Shown here: positions 13,713-24,108 of the stretch, piece after piece | How the letters are laid out: each line of letters opens with the position of its first letter | How positions within the stretch are numbered: position 1 is the stretch's first letter | Origin: Sphingomonas insulae | GTDB taxonomy: Bacteria; Pseudomonadota; Alphaproteobacteria; Sphingomonadales; Sphingomonadaceae | Assembly (NCBI RefSeq): GCF_010450875.1 | Contig: NZ_CP048422.1 | Location: 2,639,001 to 2,703,000, forward strand | DNA length: 64,000 nt | Direction: 5' to 3' | The notes under the pieces: generated by a model | Seen by the model: the letters and a program-made list of their open reading frames with translations, nothing else | The model's database searches: none | What the model was told of the DNA's origin: nothing | Translations under genes and position numbers: made by a program

Positions 13713-15286
13713 GCGGCGGATCGGCCGGATGCGTCCTTGCCTCACGCCTGTCCGAAGATCCTGCGGCATCGGTGCTGCTGATCGAGGCGGGCGGCAACAA
13801 CCGCGAATTGCTGGTGCGCATGCCCGCAGGCGTCGGTGAGCTCATCAAATCCAAGAGCAAGCACAATTGGGGATTCTGGACGGCGCCCGAACCGCATCTC
13901 GATGGCAGACGGCTCTGGTGGCCGCGTGGACGGGGTCTGGGTGGAAGTTCCGCGATCAATGGCATGATCTATTCGCGCGGCCACCCGCGCGATTATGATC
14001 GCTGGCGGCAAACCGGGCTTGCGGGATGGGGCTGGGACGACGTCCTGCCCTATTTCCGCAAGTTGGAAAGCCACCATCGTGGCGGTGCCTTACATGGCGT
14101 ATCCGGTCCGCTGCGCATTTCGCCGGGCGAAAGCACCAGTCCGTTCAACACCGCCTTCATCGAAGCGGGGCGACAGGCGGGATATCCGGTCACCGACGAT
14201 TTCAACGGCGCCCGGCCCGAAGGTTTCGGACCCTATGACCTCACCATCGGGGATGGCCGGCGCTGGACGGCAGCGGAAGCCTATCTGGCGCCCGCCCTCG
14301 CCCGCACCAATCTGACCATCGCCACCAACGCCCGCACGACCCGGATCAGGGTCGAACACGGCCGCGCGGTCGGTGTCGACTATGCGATCGGTCGGACGCT
14401 TCATCAGGCGGATGCACGCGCCGAGGTGTTGCTTGCCGCCGGCGCGGTACAATCGCCACACCTGCTGCAACTTTCCGGCATCGGCGCCCCCGAACGGCTG
14501 CGAACGGCGGGCGTTGCGCCGATCCACGATCTGCCCGGCGTCGGCGAAAACCTGCAGGATCACCTCGATGTCATCATGAACTGGCGCAGCCGGGGATTGC
14601 GGACGGTGTTCAGCGAAGTGAAGGGCCTTCGCCAATTGGGGGTCGGTCTGCGCTATGCCCTTACCGGCAAAGGCGTTGGACGGCAGAACTTCCTTGAGGC
14701 CGGCGCATTCATCCCGTCACGTGAGGGCCTGGACCATCCCGACATCCAGATCCACGCCGTCCTGGCGATCATGCGGGACCACGGCAAGACGAAGGCGACC
14801 GAAGACGGCTTCTCCCTGCACCTGTGCCAATTGCGACCCGAGAGCCGTGGCCGCATCGGCCTGCGATCGGCCGATCCGCTCGATGATCCACTGATCGAGG
14901 CAAACTACCTTGCGACGCCGGAGGACCGCCGCGTGCTTCGTCAATCGGTGAAGATCGGGCGCGATATCGCCGCACAAGCGGCACTAGACCCCTATCGCGA
15001 CGCCGAGCTTGCACCGGGCGCCGCGATTCGCAGCGACGACGACATCGATGCCTGGGTCCGTGCGACTGCCGAGACGATCTATCACCCAGTCGGGACATGC
15101 CGGATGGGCAACGATCGCAATGCCGTCGTCGACGCTTCGTTGCGAGTGCGCGGCGTGGACAGGCTACGCGTCATCGACGCATCCGTCATGCCCACCCTGG
15201 TGAGTGGCAACACCAACGCCCCAACGATCATGATCGCAGAGAAGGCAGCGGACATCATCCGCGGCGACGGTTGCATCGCCACCTGA
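13679..15286 (+). CDS. GMC-family FAD-dependent oxidoreductase (choline/alcohol dehydrogenase-like)
   Basis: A 535-aa flavoprotein of the glucose-methanol-choline family, oxidising an alcohol group to an aldehyde. ATG 13679 is preferred because GGAG lies five bases upstream; in-frame codons further up overlap the regulator. The dinucleotide fold is [17 protein letters not shown] (residues 8-24). A second FAD contact is [16 protein letters not shown]. The C-terminal active-site block [10 protein letters not shown] carries the expected histidine near residue 469, followed by [19 protein letters not shown]. It resembles BetA and AlkJ, but the substrate cannot be read from sequence. It is paired with the overlapping TetR gene. 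Confidence 0.9.
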   Translation: MPQRSFDYIVIGGGSAGCVLASRLSEDPAASVLLIEAGGNNRELLVRMPAGVGELIKSKSKHNWGFWTAPEPHLDGRRLWWPRGRGLGGSSAINGMIYSRGHPRDYDRWRQTGLAGWGWDDVLPYFRKLESHHRGGALHGVSGPLRISPGESTSPFNTAFIEAGRQAGYPVTDDFNGARPEGFGPYDLTIGDGRRWTAAEAYLAPALARTNLTIATNARTTRIRVEHGRAVGVDYAIGRTLHQADARAEVLLAAGAVQSPHLLQLSGIGAPERLRTAGVAPIHDLPGVGENLQDHLDVIMNWRSRGLRTVFSEVKGLRQLGVGLRYALTGKGVGRQNFLEAGAFIPSREGLDHPDIQIHAVLAIMRDHGKTKATEDGFSLHLCQLRPESRGRIGLRSADPLDDPLIEANYLATPEDRRVLRQSVKIGRDIAAQAALDPYRDAELAPGAAIRSDDDIDAWVRATAETIYHPVGTCRMGNDRNAVVDASLRVRGVDRLRVIDASVMPTLVSGNTNAPTIMIAEKAADIIRGDGCIAT

Positions 15287-15357
15287 TCGTTCGCTTTGGC
15301 GGCCCTCGTCGCTGCCGCTTCGTTTCAGGCCATCTAACCGTCCCCGCCGCCGATGCC

Positions 15358-15696
15358 TCAGTCGACCAAATGCCGGGTCTTCCGAGCGCGTCGCCAGTCG
15401 AGCGACTGCCTGTTCAAACCATCCAGGTCACCCCTGCCGGCTGCCAGGCTGCGCCCCAGATCAACCGCTTGGGCGAGAAAGTCCGTCGCAATGAACCGGT
15501 ACGCCGGCCGCTTGGTCACGACATCGTACCATACGTCGCCAACCGCCGTGTCCAGCAATACCCGTTGAAAGCAATGATCGGCACGGATCGGCCACTGCCG
15601 CGCCCCAGCCAGAGCGGGCAAAACCCGCCGGGTGAGGTCCAGCCATTCAGCCTCCAGTGCGGCGCGGTCCCGATCCAGTCCCGCACCCGCCGCCAT
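15358..15696 (-). CDS. Conserved hypothetical small protein downstream of lpd
   Basis: A 112-aa protein whose ATG overlaps the lpd stop codon by one base (TGATG on the minus strand), so it is probably translated by coupling as the last gene of the TCA operon. It is rich in Trp, Arg and Leu, with motifs such as ADHCFQRVLLDTAVG and DVWYDVVTKRPAYRF, and has no signal peptide or membrane helix. I have seen similar short proteins in sphingomonads but cannot assign a function; an acetyltransferase-like label is sometimes used for them and I cannot support it here. Position and coupling are the main evidence that it is real. Confidence 0.65.
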   Translation of the reverse strand: MAAGAGLDRDRAALEAEWLDLTRRVLPALAGARQWPIRADHCFQRVLLDTAVGDVWYDVVTKRPAYRFIATDFLAQAVDLGRSLAAGRGDLDGLNRQSLDWRRARKTRHLVD

Positions 15697-17099
15697 CAGA
15701 TATGGATCGGTTTGCCGGTTACCGCCATCGCCGCTTCCTTGATCGCCTCGGAATGCGTCGGGTGGGCATGGCAGGTATAGGCGATGTCTTCCGACGTCGC
15801 ACCGAACTCCATCGCCTGCGCGGCTTGTGCGATCATCGTGCCGGCGACGCTGGCAATGGCCCAGACGCCGACGACGCGATCGGTCTTCGCGTCGGCGATG
15901 ATCTTCACGAAGCCATCGGGCTCATGGTTGGTCTTGGCACGACTGTTCGCCATCATCGGGAATTTGCCGACCTTGACCTCGCCGTTGGCCTTGGCAGCTT
16001 CTTCCGTCAGGCCGACGCCGGCGAATTCGGGCATCGTGTAGACGACGCTCGGAATGATGTCATGGTTCACGATCCCGGTCAGGCCGGCGATATTCTCGGC
16101 GACCGCGATGCCCTCGTCCTCGGCCTTGTGAGCGAGCATCAGGCCGGGTGCGACGTCGCCGATCGCCCAGATGCCGGGGACGGCGGTGGCAAAATCATGG
16201 TCGATCTCAACCTGGCCGCGACCATTGACCGACAGGCCAGCTGCCTCAAGGTTCAGGCCGTCGGTATTGGGCTTGCGGCCGATCGCGAGCAGCACGCAAT
16301 CCGCCTCGATCGTCTGCGACTCGCCGCCAGCGGCAGGCTCGACCGTCAGCGTCGCGGCGTCACCCGACACGGCGACACCCGTGACCTTGGTCGACAGCTT
16401 GAATTCGAGGCCCTGCTTCTTGAAGATCTTCTGCGCTTCCTTCCGAACGTCACCGTCGAAGCCGGGCAGGATCTGGTCGAGATATTCGACCACGGTCACC
16501 TTAGCGCCAAGGCGGCGCCACACGCTGCCAAGCTCCAGCCCGATCACGCCGCCACCGATCACGACCAGATGCTGCGGCACCTTGGGCAGTTCCAGCGCGC
16601 CGGTGCTGTCGACGACGACCTTCTGATCGACCTCGACGCCAGGCAATGGTGTTACGGAAGAGCCGGTGGCGATAACGATGTTCTTTGCGCGCACGGTCTT
16701 GCCGGCGACCTCGACGCTGTTCTTACCGGTGAAGCTGGCGCGGCCCTTCAGCCATTCCACCTTGTTCTTCTTGAACAGATATTCGATGCCGCCGGTCAGC
16801 TGCTTCACCGCGTCGCGGCGCTGGCCGTGCATCGTATCGAGGTCCAGCTCGACGCCGGTCGCCTTGACGCCCATCTTGGCCATCGCGCCGTTTGCCAGCG
16901 CGTCGTAATATTCCGATGCGTGCAGCATCGCCTTCGACGGGATACAGCCGACGTTGAGACAGGTACCGCCCAACGTCTCGCGCGCCTCGGCACAGGCGGT
17001 TTTCAACCCCAGCTGCGCGGCGCGGATCGCGGCGACATAACCACCGGGGCCGGCGCCGATCACGAGGACATCATAGTCGTACTGCTGTTCGTCAGCCAT
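15696..17099 (-). CDS. lpd: Dihydrolipoyl dehydrogenase (E3)
   Basis: E3 reoxidises dihydrolipoamide on E2 of the 2-oxoglutarate dehydrogenase complex, reducing NAD+. The 467-aa protein has the FAD motif VIGAGPGGYVAAIRAAQLG, the redox disulfide GGTCLNVGCIPSK, an NAD fold (VIGGGVIGLELGSVW) and the C-terminal HAHPTHSEA with the catalytic His-Glu pair contributed across the dimer. It follows sucB in the operon after a 132-base gap that holds a palindromic repeat. Confidence 0.97.
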   Translation of the reverse strand: MADEQQYDYDVLVIGAGPGGYVAAIRAAQLGLKTACAEARETLGGTCLNVGCIPSKAMLHASEYYDALANGAMAKMGVKATGVELDLDTMHGQRRDAVKQLTGGIEYLFKKNKVEWLKGRASFTGKNSVEVAGKTVRAKNIVIATGSSVTPLPGVEVDQKVVVDSTGALELPKVPQHLVVIGGGVIGLELGSVWRRLGAKVTVVEYLDQILPGFDGDVRKEAQKIFKKQGLEFKLSTKVTGVAVSGDAATLTVEPAAGGESQTIEADCVLLAIGRKPNTDGLNLEAAGLSVNGRGQVEIDHDFATAVPGIWAIGDVAPGLMLAHKAEDEGIAVAENIAGLTGIVNHDIIPSVVYTMPEFAGVGLTEEAAKANGEVKVGKFPMMANSRAKTNHEPDGFVKIIADAKTDRVVGVWAIASVAGTMIAQAAQAMEFGATSEDIAYTCHAHPTHSEAIKEAAMAVTGKPIHI

Positions 17100-17110
17100 G
17101 GTCTTCTCCG

Positions 17111-17219
17111 TTCCCAGGCGGAGGCCGGGGTCCAGTTGCGAGGCGGCATATGGTGAGCGCCGCGCCCGTTTACATCGGCCTTCCCGACAGGGCCCCGGCC
17201 TCCGCCGGGGAATAGGCCT
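17111..17219. repeat. Intergenic palindromic repeat core between sucB and lpd
   Basis: The outer arms GGCGGAGGCCGGGG near 17118 and CCCCGGCCTCCGCC near 17195 are inverted repeats around about 70 bases. The same arm sequences occur in the two longer elements at 54896 and 58881, but this copy lacks their terminal repeats. It can form a strong hairpin in the sucB-lpd transcript. Confidence 0.7.
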
Positions 17220-17231
17220 GTTCTCAGCGAA

Positions 17232-18463
17232 TTAGAGGTCGATCAGGATGCGCGTCGGGTCCTCGATCGCATTCTTGAGCGCGACGAGGAACGTCACCGC
17301 CTCGCGGCCGTCGATCAGACGGTGGTCGTAGCTCAAGGCAAGGTACATCATCGGGCGCACCACGACCTGACCGTTCACCACCACCGGGCGATCCTCGATA
17401 CGGTGAAGGCCGAGCACCGCCGACTGCGGCGGATTGATGATCGGGGTCGACATCAGCGATCCGAACACACCGCCGTTGGAGATCGTGAAGGTGCCGCCCT
17501 TCATTTCGTCCATCTTCAACGTGCCGTCCTTGGCGCGCTTGCCGAAATCGCCGATCGTCTTTTCGATGCCGGCAACGGTCAGGTCCTGCGCATCGCGGAT
17601 GACGGGGACGACGAGGCCGCCCGGCGACGACACCGCGACCGAGATGTCGGCATAATCGTGATAGACGATCTCGTCCCCCTCAATCGAGGCGTTGACGGAC
17701 GGAATGTCCTTCAGCGCCATCGTCGCGGCCTTCACGAAGAAGCCCATGAAGCCGAGGCGGACGCCGTGCTTCTTCTCGAACAGGTCCTTGTACTTGGCCC
17801 GCGCCTCGATGACCGCGGTCATGTCGACGTCGTTGAACGTCGTGAGCATCGCAGCGGTGTTCTGCGCTTCCTTCAGGCGCTTGGCGATCGTCTGGCGCAG
17901 ACGCGTCATCTTGACGCGCTCTTCCTTGCGGCCGCCCGTGGGGCGGCGGGGGCAGGCGCGGCGGCCGGCGCCGGGGCGGCGGCAGGCTTCGAGGCGGCGG
18001 CGGCGGCGACGTCTTCCTTGGTGATGCGGCCGTCCTTGCCGGTGCCGGTGATCGAAGAAGGATCAAGGCCATATTCGAGCACGGCGCGGCGCACCGATGG
18101 CGACAGCGCCGCGGGCGATTCGCTCGATGCTTCAGGCTGAGCGGCCGGCGCCGGCGCGGCGGCAGGTGCCGCTGCCGGAGCAGGCGCCGCTGCAGCAGCC
18201 GGCGCTGCGGCGGCAACCGAGCCGTCACCCGCCTCGATCGTCGCGAGCATCGCGCCGACCTGCACCGTGTCGCCGACCTGCACCGCATGCTGGCCCATCA
18301 CACCGGCGACCGGCGACGGCACTTCCACCGACACCTTGTCGGTTTCGAGGCTGGCGATCGGTTCATCGGCCTTCACGGGGTCGCCGGGCTGCTTCAGCCA
18401 TTCGCCGACAGTGGCTTCGGTGATCGATTCGCCCAATACGGGGACGGTGACTTCGGTTGCCAT
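17232..18463 (-). pseudogene. sucB: 2-oxoglutarate dehydrogenase E2 (dihydrolipoyl succinyltransferase), frameshifted as sequenced
   Basis: E2 transfers the succinyl group to CoA in the 2-oxoglutarate dehydrogenase complex. ATG 18463 gives the lipoyl domain with the lipoylated lysine in ETDKVSVEV, an Ala/Pro linker, the E1/E3-binding domain ([15 protein letters not shown] ... [11 protein letters not shown]) and a second linker. This frame then runs into TGA at 17906. The catalytic domain continues in another frame: [33 protein letters not shown], then [12 protein letters not shown] with the catalytic His and Asp. The junction is a run of four C on the coding strand (17940-17943); five would restore a 410-aa protein of normal length. 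Decay of this core TCA gene inside an intact operon is unlikely, so an assembly indel is the best explanation. Confidence 0.88.
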
Positions 18464-18510
18464 CTCTTGCATCCTTCTCCCCGGGGAGGGGGCTTCAACG
18501 GGGAAAGTGG

Positions 18511-21483
18511 TTAGCTGCTCGGGGACTGGGTCGGCCGGGCGGTGGTGGTGGAACCCTCGCTGCGGGTGCGACGGATTTCCTCACGGACATTGTGGCCGAG
18601 TGCATCGGCGACCAGCGCGCCCTGTTCGGCGGTGTGCCGCTTCATCAGGCCCGTCGCCGGCGACGCCGCCGCCTGTCGGCCCGCATAACGCGCCCGCTGC
18701 ACGGCACAATTCGCCGCGGCGAGCGATTCCTCGATCAGCGGTTCGACGAAGAACCAGTAACCGTTGTTCTTGGGTTCTTCCTGAGCCCAGACCACATGTT
18801 CCAGCTTCGGCATACGCGCGATCCGGCGGGCGAGCGCGTCGCCCGGGAACGGATAAAGCTGCTCGATCCGGACGATCTGGGTGCCGGTGTCGCCCGCCGC
18901 ATTGCGTGCCTCGATCAGATCATAGGCGACCTTGCCGGTGCACAGCACGAGGCGCGTGGTATCTGCATCCGCCGCACCGTTGGTATCGGACAGGATGCGC
19001 TTGAAGTGGCTGTCGCCTTGGAAGTCGGCCGCGACCGACACCGCCAGCTTGTGGCGGAGCAACGACTTCGGCGTCATCACGATCAGGGGCTTGCGGAAAT
19101 TGCGGTGCATCTGCCGGCGCAGCAGGTGGAAGTAATTCGCCGGCGTGGTGCAGTTCGCGACCTGGATATTGTCCTGCGCGCACGATTGCAGGAAGCGTTC
19201 GGGGCGCGCCGAGCTGTGCTCAGGCCCCTGCCCTTCATACCCATGCGGCAGCAGCATCACGAGGCCGTTGGCACGCAGCCACTTGGATTCGCCGCTGGTG
19301 ATGAACTGATCGATCATGATCTGCGCGCCGTTGACGAAGTCGCCGAACTGCGCCTCCCACATCACGAGCGTCTTGGGGTCGGCCAGCGCATAGCCATATT
19401 CGAAGCCGAGCACGCCATATTCGGACAACGGGCTGTCGAGAACCTCGAACCGGCCATGTTCCACCGTCGTGAGCGGCACGTATTTGTGCTCGTCGGTCTG
19501 ATCGACCCACACGGCATGACGCTGGCTGAACGTGCCGCGACCCGAATCCTGGCCCGAGAGGCGGACGCCATAGCCCTCCGACAGCAGCGATCCGAACGCC
19601 AACGCCTCGCCGGTCGCCCAATCGAAATTGGCGCCGGTCGTAAACATCTGCCGCTTGGCATCGAGCACGCGGGATAGAGTCTTGTGGATCTGGATGCCCT
19701 CCGGCACCGTCGTCAGCGTCCGGCCCAGCGCGTCGAACAGCTTCAGTTCGATCCCCGTCTCGACGCTGCGGCGCTCGCTGCCGCCGTCGGTCGGTGCCGA
19801 CAAGCCCGTCCAGCGGCCGGCGAACCAGTCCGCCTTGTTGGGCTTGTAGCTCGCGCCCGCCTCGAACTCACCTTCGAGCAGGGTGGTGAACTGGTGGACC
19901 TTCTCGTCGAGCCAAGCCTGATCGATCACGCCTTCCTGGATCAGGCGCTTGCCGTAGATTTCGCTGACACCGGGGTGCTGGCGGATCTTGTTGTACATCA
20001 GCGGCTGGGTAAAGCCGGGCTCGTCACCTTCGTTATGACCGAAGCGGCGGTAGCACCACATGTCGATGACGATATCGCGATGGAACTTCTGGCGGAATTC
20101 GATCGCCATCTTAGTGGCGAAGGTGACCGCCTCGGGATCGTCGCCGTTGACGTGGAACACGGGCGCCTGAACGCCCTTGGCGACGTCCGATGGATAGGGC
20201 GACGAGCGCGCGAACTGCGGGCTGGTGGTAAAGCCAACTTGGTTATTGATGATGAAGTGGACGCAGCCGCCGGTGTTATAGCCGCGGATGCCCGAGAAGC
20301 CGAGGCATTCCCATACGATTCCCTGTCCCGCGAATGCGGCATCGCCGTGGATCAGCACGGGCAGCGCGCCCGTGTGTTCCGTCAGGTCGTTCGCGATCGT
20401 CTGGATCGCACGGGTCTTGCCGAGTACGACCGGATCCGCCGCCTCGAGGTGCGAGGGATTGGCGACCAGCGACATATGGACCTTGTGTCCGTCGAACTCG
20501 CGATCGGTGGACGTGCCGAGGTGATACTTCACGTCGCCCGAGCCGCCGATATCGTCCGGATTGGCCGAACCGCCGGCGAATTCGTGAAAGATGACGCGCA
20601 GCGGCTTTGCCATGACGTTGGCGAGCACGTTGAGCCGGCCGCGATGGGCCATGCCGAACACCATCTCACGCACACCGGCCTGGCCGCCATACTTGATGAC
20701 GCTTTCCAGCGCAGGGATCATGCTCTCGCCACCGTCGAGACCGAAGCGCTTGGTCCCGACATACTTCTTGCCGAGGAACTTCTCCCATTGCTCGGCTTCG
20801 ATGACCTTGGTCAGGATCGCCTTCTTGCCGTCGACGCTGAATTCGATCGCCTTGTCCTTGCCCTCCATGCGGTCCTGCAGGAAGCGGCGCTCTTCGACAT
20901 CGACGATGTGCATGTATTCGAGGCCGACATTGCCACAATAATTGCGGCGCAGCGTGTCGACAAGCTCGCGCACGGTCGCCCATTCGAAGCCGAGCGTGCC
21001 GCCGAGATAAACCGGGCGATCGATGTCCGCATCGGTAAAGCCATGATATTCGGTGCGCAGATCCTCGGGCATGTCGCGGTGCGAGAGGCCCAACGGATCG
21101 AGGTTGGCGGCGAGATGGCCGCGGACGCGATAGGTGCGGATCAGCAGCTGCGCGCGGATCGCGTCGCCGGCGGCCTTGATGATGTCGTCCTTCGATGGCG
21201 CCGCCGAAGGGGCCGCAGCGGGCTTGCCGCCCTTGGCAGGCTTGGGCGCGGGCTCCATCTGCGTCGGGTCGAGCCCCGCGGTCAGGTCGTCGGTCGTGGT
21301 CAGCGGCCAGCGCTTGTTGGTCCAGCTAGGACCGCCGGTGCCTGTCTCCAGCCCCTCGAAGAATCCACGCCAGCCTAGATCGACCGACGACTGGTCGGCC
21401 TGGTACTTGGCGTAGAGCGCCTCGATGAACGCAGGCGACACGCCGGACGCGATGTCGCTGAAATCCTGACCTTCGTAGCCCAT
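18511..21483 (-). CDS. sucA: 2-oxoglutarate dehydrogenase E1 component
   Basis: E1 is the thiamine-diphosphate enzyme that decarboxylates 2-oxoglutarate and succinylates the lipoyl group of E2. ATG 21483 (MGYEGQDF) is chosen; upstream in-frame codons to 21624 run through an intergenic palindrome. The product is 990 aa. Features include the N-terminal peripheral segment that docks on the complex (AFIEALYAKYQADQSSVD), GMAHRGRLNVL, the ThDP motif HGDAAFAGQGIVWE (about residue 375), FGHNEGDEPGFTQPLMY and the C-terminal QEEPKNNGYW. It lies between sucD and sucB. Confidence 0.96.
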   Translation of the reverse strand: MGYEGQDFSDIASGVSPAFIEALYAKYQADQSSVDLGWRGFFEGLETGTGGPSWTNKRWPLTTTDDLTAGLDPTQMEPAPKPAKGGKPAAAPSAAPSKDDIIKAAGDAIRAQLLIRTYRVRGHLAANLDPLGLSHRDMPEDLRTEYHGFTDADIDRPVYLGGTLGFEWATVRELVDTLRRNYCGNVGLEYMHIVDVEERRFLQDRMEGKDKAIEFSVDGKKAILTKVIEAEQWEKFLGKKYVGTKRFGLDGGESMIPALESVIKYGGQAGVREMVFGMAHRGRLNVLANVMAKPLRVIFHEFAGGSANPDDIGGSGDVKYHLGTSTDREFDGHKVHMSLVANPSHLEAADPVVLGKTRAIQTIANDLTEHTGALPVLIHGDAAFAGQGIVWECLGFSGIRGYNTGGCVHFIINNQVGFTTSPQFARSSPYPSDVAKGVQAPVFHVNGDDPEAVTFATKMAIEFRQKFHRDIVIDMWCYRRFGHNEGDEPGFTQPLMYNKIRQHPGVSEIYGKRLIQEGVIDQAWLDEKVHQFTTLLEGEFEAGASYKPNKADWFAGRWTGLSAPTDGGSERRSVETGIELKLFDALGRTLTTVPEGIQIHKTLSRVLDAKRQMFTTGANFDWATGEALAFGSLLSEGYGVRLSGQDSGRGTFSQRHAVWVDQTDEHKYVPLTTVEHGRFEVLDSPLSEYGVLGFEYGYALADPKTLVMWEAQFGDFVNGAQIMIDQFITSGESKWLRANGLVMLLPHGYEGQGPEHSSARPERFLQSCAQDNIQVANCTTPANYFHLLRRQMHRNFRKPLIVMTPKSLLRHKLAVSVAADFQGDSHFKRILSDTNGAADADTTRLVLCTGKVAYDLIEARNAAGDTGTQIVRIEQLYPFPGDALARRIARMPKLEHVVWAQEEPKNNGYWFFVEPLIEESLAAANCAVQRARYAGRQAAASPATGLMKRHTAEQGALVADALGHNVREEIRRTRSEGSTTTARPTQSPSS

Positions 21484-21498
21484 GGTACGCTTCCTTAT

Positions 21499-21666
21499 CC
21501 CTTCTCCCACCGGGAGAAGGAGGGGCCCACCCGCGTCTACGGGTGGGAGGATGAGGGTCGAAGGGGAGAGCGACCTGCCCTCACCCTTCCGCGCCTTCGG
21601 GCACCCATGAAAGTAATACTTCATGGGACCCTTGCCGCTCCCTCCCTCTCCCGCCGGGAGAGGGAT
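21499..21666. repeat. Cluster of nested palindromes between sucD and sucA
   Basis: At least four inverted repeats follow one another: CCTTCTCCC/GGGAGAAGG at 21500-21520, CCCACCCG/CGGGTGGG at 21526-21547, CCCATGAA/TTCATGGG at about 21603-21626 and CCCTCTCCC/GGGAGAGGG at about 21644-21664. Such CTCCC-GGGAG intergenic palindromes are common in high-GC proteobacteria. Here they sit inside the operon and could stabilise or segment the mRNA. Confidence 0.75.
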
Positions 21667-22551
21667 TTACTTGTTCAACACTTCCAGCAGGGTCGAGCCG
21701 AGCTCCGACGGAGACGCCGCGACCTTGATCCCGGCCGCTTCCATCGCCGCGATCTTGCTTTCGGCATCGCCCTTGCCGCCGGACACGATCGCGCCGGCAT
21801 GGCCCATGCGACGGCCCGGAGGCGCAGTGCGGCCCGCGATGAAGCCGGCCATCGGCTTCTTGCGACCACGCTTGGCCTCGTCGATCAGGAACTGCGCGGC
21901 CTGCTCCTCGGCGTCGCCGCCGATTTCGCCGATCATGATGATCGACTGCGTCGCCTCGTCGGCGAGGAACAGCTCGAGCACGTCGATGAAGTTGGTGCCG
22001 TTGACCGGATCGCCGCCGATGCCGACCGCAGTGGTCTGTCCGAGCCCGGCGTTCGAGGTCTGGAACACCGCCTCATAGGTCAGCGTGCCCGAACGCGAGA
22101 CGACGCCGACGCTACCCTGCTTGAAGATGCTGCCCGGCATGATGCCGATCTTGCATTCGCCCGGCGTCAGCACGCCCGGGCAGTTCGGGCCGATCAGGCG
22201 CGACTTCGAACCCGACAGCGCGCGCTTGACGCGCACCATGTCGAGCACCGGAATGCCCTCGGTGATCGTGACGATCAGCGGGATCTCGGCATCGATCGCC
22301 TCGAGGATCGAATCCGCGGCGAAGGGCGGCGGCACGTAGATTACCGACGCATCGGCACCGGTCTTCGACTTCGCCTCGGCGACGGTGTTGTAGACGGGGA
22401 GGCCGAGATGCTCGGTACCGCCCTTGCCCGGCGTCACGCCGCCGACCATCTGCGTGCCATATTCCAGCGCCGCCTTGGTGTGGAAGCTGCCGGTTTCGCC
22501 GGTCATCCCCTGGGTGATGACCTTGGTGTTCTTGTTGACGAGGATGCTCAT
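21667..22551 (-). CDS. sucD: Succinate-CoA ligase, alpha subunit
   Basis: SucD binds CoA and carries the phosphohistidine in conversion of succinyl-CoA to succinate with ATP or GTP formation. The 294-aa protein shows the CoA-binding fold [25 protein letters not shown] and the active-site histidine in [13 protein letters not shown] (about residue 248). Its ATG overlaps the stop of the upstream 164-aa gene by four bases (ATGA). The beta subunit gene sucC, usually just upstream, is not in this window. Confidence 0.96.
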   Translation of the reverse strand: MSILVNKNTKVITQGMTGETGSFHTKAALEYGTQMVGGVTPGKGGTEHLGLPVYNTVAEAKSKTGADASVIYVPPPFAADSILEAIDAEIPLIVTITEGIPVLDMVRVKRALSGSKSRLIGPNCPGVLTPGECKIGIMPGSIFKQGSVGVVSRSGTLTYEAVFQTSNAGLGQTTAVGIGGDPVNGTNFIDVLELFLADEATQSIIMIGEIGGDAEEQAAQFLIDEAKRGRKKPMAGFIAGRTAPPGRRMGHAGAIVSGGKGDAESKIAAMEAAGIKVAASPSELGSTLLEVLNK

Positions 22552-23042
22552 TGCGTTCTCCGGAAGATACCGAACCAGCCCGCCTTCGGCTTCGCTGGTT
22601 CATTTTCAAGCGACCTGAACTGATCGGCAACATCACACCAAGCGCCACCCGACGGCGGCTTTGGCGTGTCGCTCGGAAAATAGATCTCTCCATCCCCCTC
22701 GTCGCCGCTCACGTCGTAAAATCCAACCCGATGCTCGACCGCCAAGCGCCGAACCTCTTCATATGCCTCTTCCGCAACCGACCAACGAAAATCGACGTAG
22801 ATAACATGCTCGCCGAGACTGTAGCCCGTCACGTGTGGATCATCGACCTGCTCGTCATCGACTGTCTGCATATCAGGCCAGTTTGGCAGCATGGCCTGAT
22901 GCCAGCGCCGCAAACCTTCCGACAGCAAGACCGTATCATTTATGTCAGAGGACCAGTTGGTCTGTTGCTGATACCAATCAATGAACCGCACGCGATCCAT
23001 AGGGGCCGCGACTGGATCAAAGACGAGCAGGTCGTAACTCAT
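22548..23042 (-). CDS. Protein of unknown function within the mdh-sucD operon
   Basis: A 164-aa acidic, Trp/Tyr-rich soluble protein starting [10 protein letters not shown]. It begins 7 bases after the mdh stop and its own stop overlaps the sucD start (ATGA), so it is part of the operon. Visible segments are [34 protein letters not shown] and [18 protein letters not shown]. There is no signal peptide or membrane helix. The MSYDL(L/F)VFDP opening and the VGFYDVSG(D) end recur in scattered uncharacterised bacterial proteins known to me, some of them stand-alone. No function is known. In-frame codons upstream to 23180 overlap mdh and are not used. Confidence 0.8.
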   Translation of the reverse strand: MSYDLLVFDPVAAPMDRVRFIDWYQQQTNWSSDINDTVLLSEGLRRWHQAMLPNWPDMQTVDDEQVDDPHVTGYSLGEHVIYVDFRWSVAEEAYEEVRRLAVEHRVGFYDVSGDEGDGEIYFPSDTPKPPSGGAWCDVADQFRSLENEPAKPKAGWFGIFRRTQ

Positions 23043-23049
23043 CGAAGCG

Positions 23050-24012
<963 letters not shown>

Positions 24013-24108
24013 TCAATCCATCTCCGTCAAGGCAAGGGTCGATTGGTCACGCCGCATAAGCCTATCGCGGGCGGGGGGCAACCGCTTAAACGCCCGTGGT
24101 CACGATTG

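Noticed and set aside
15657..17156. 499-aa open frame opposite lpd
   Set aside because: It is antisense to a clear lpd gene, in a GC-rich sequence where such shadows are common. No recognisable motif.
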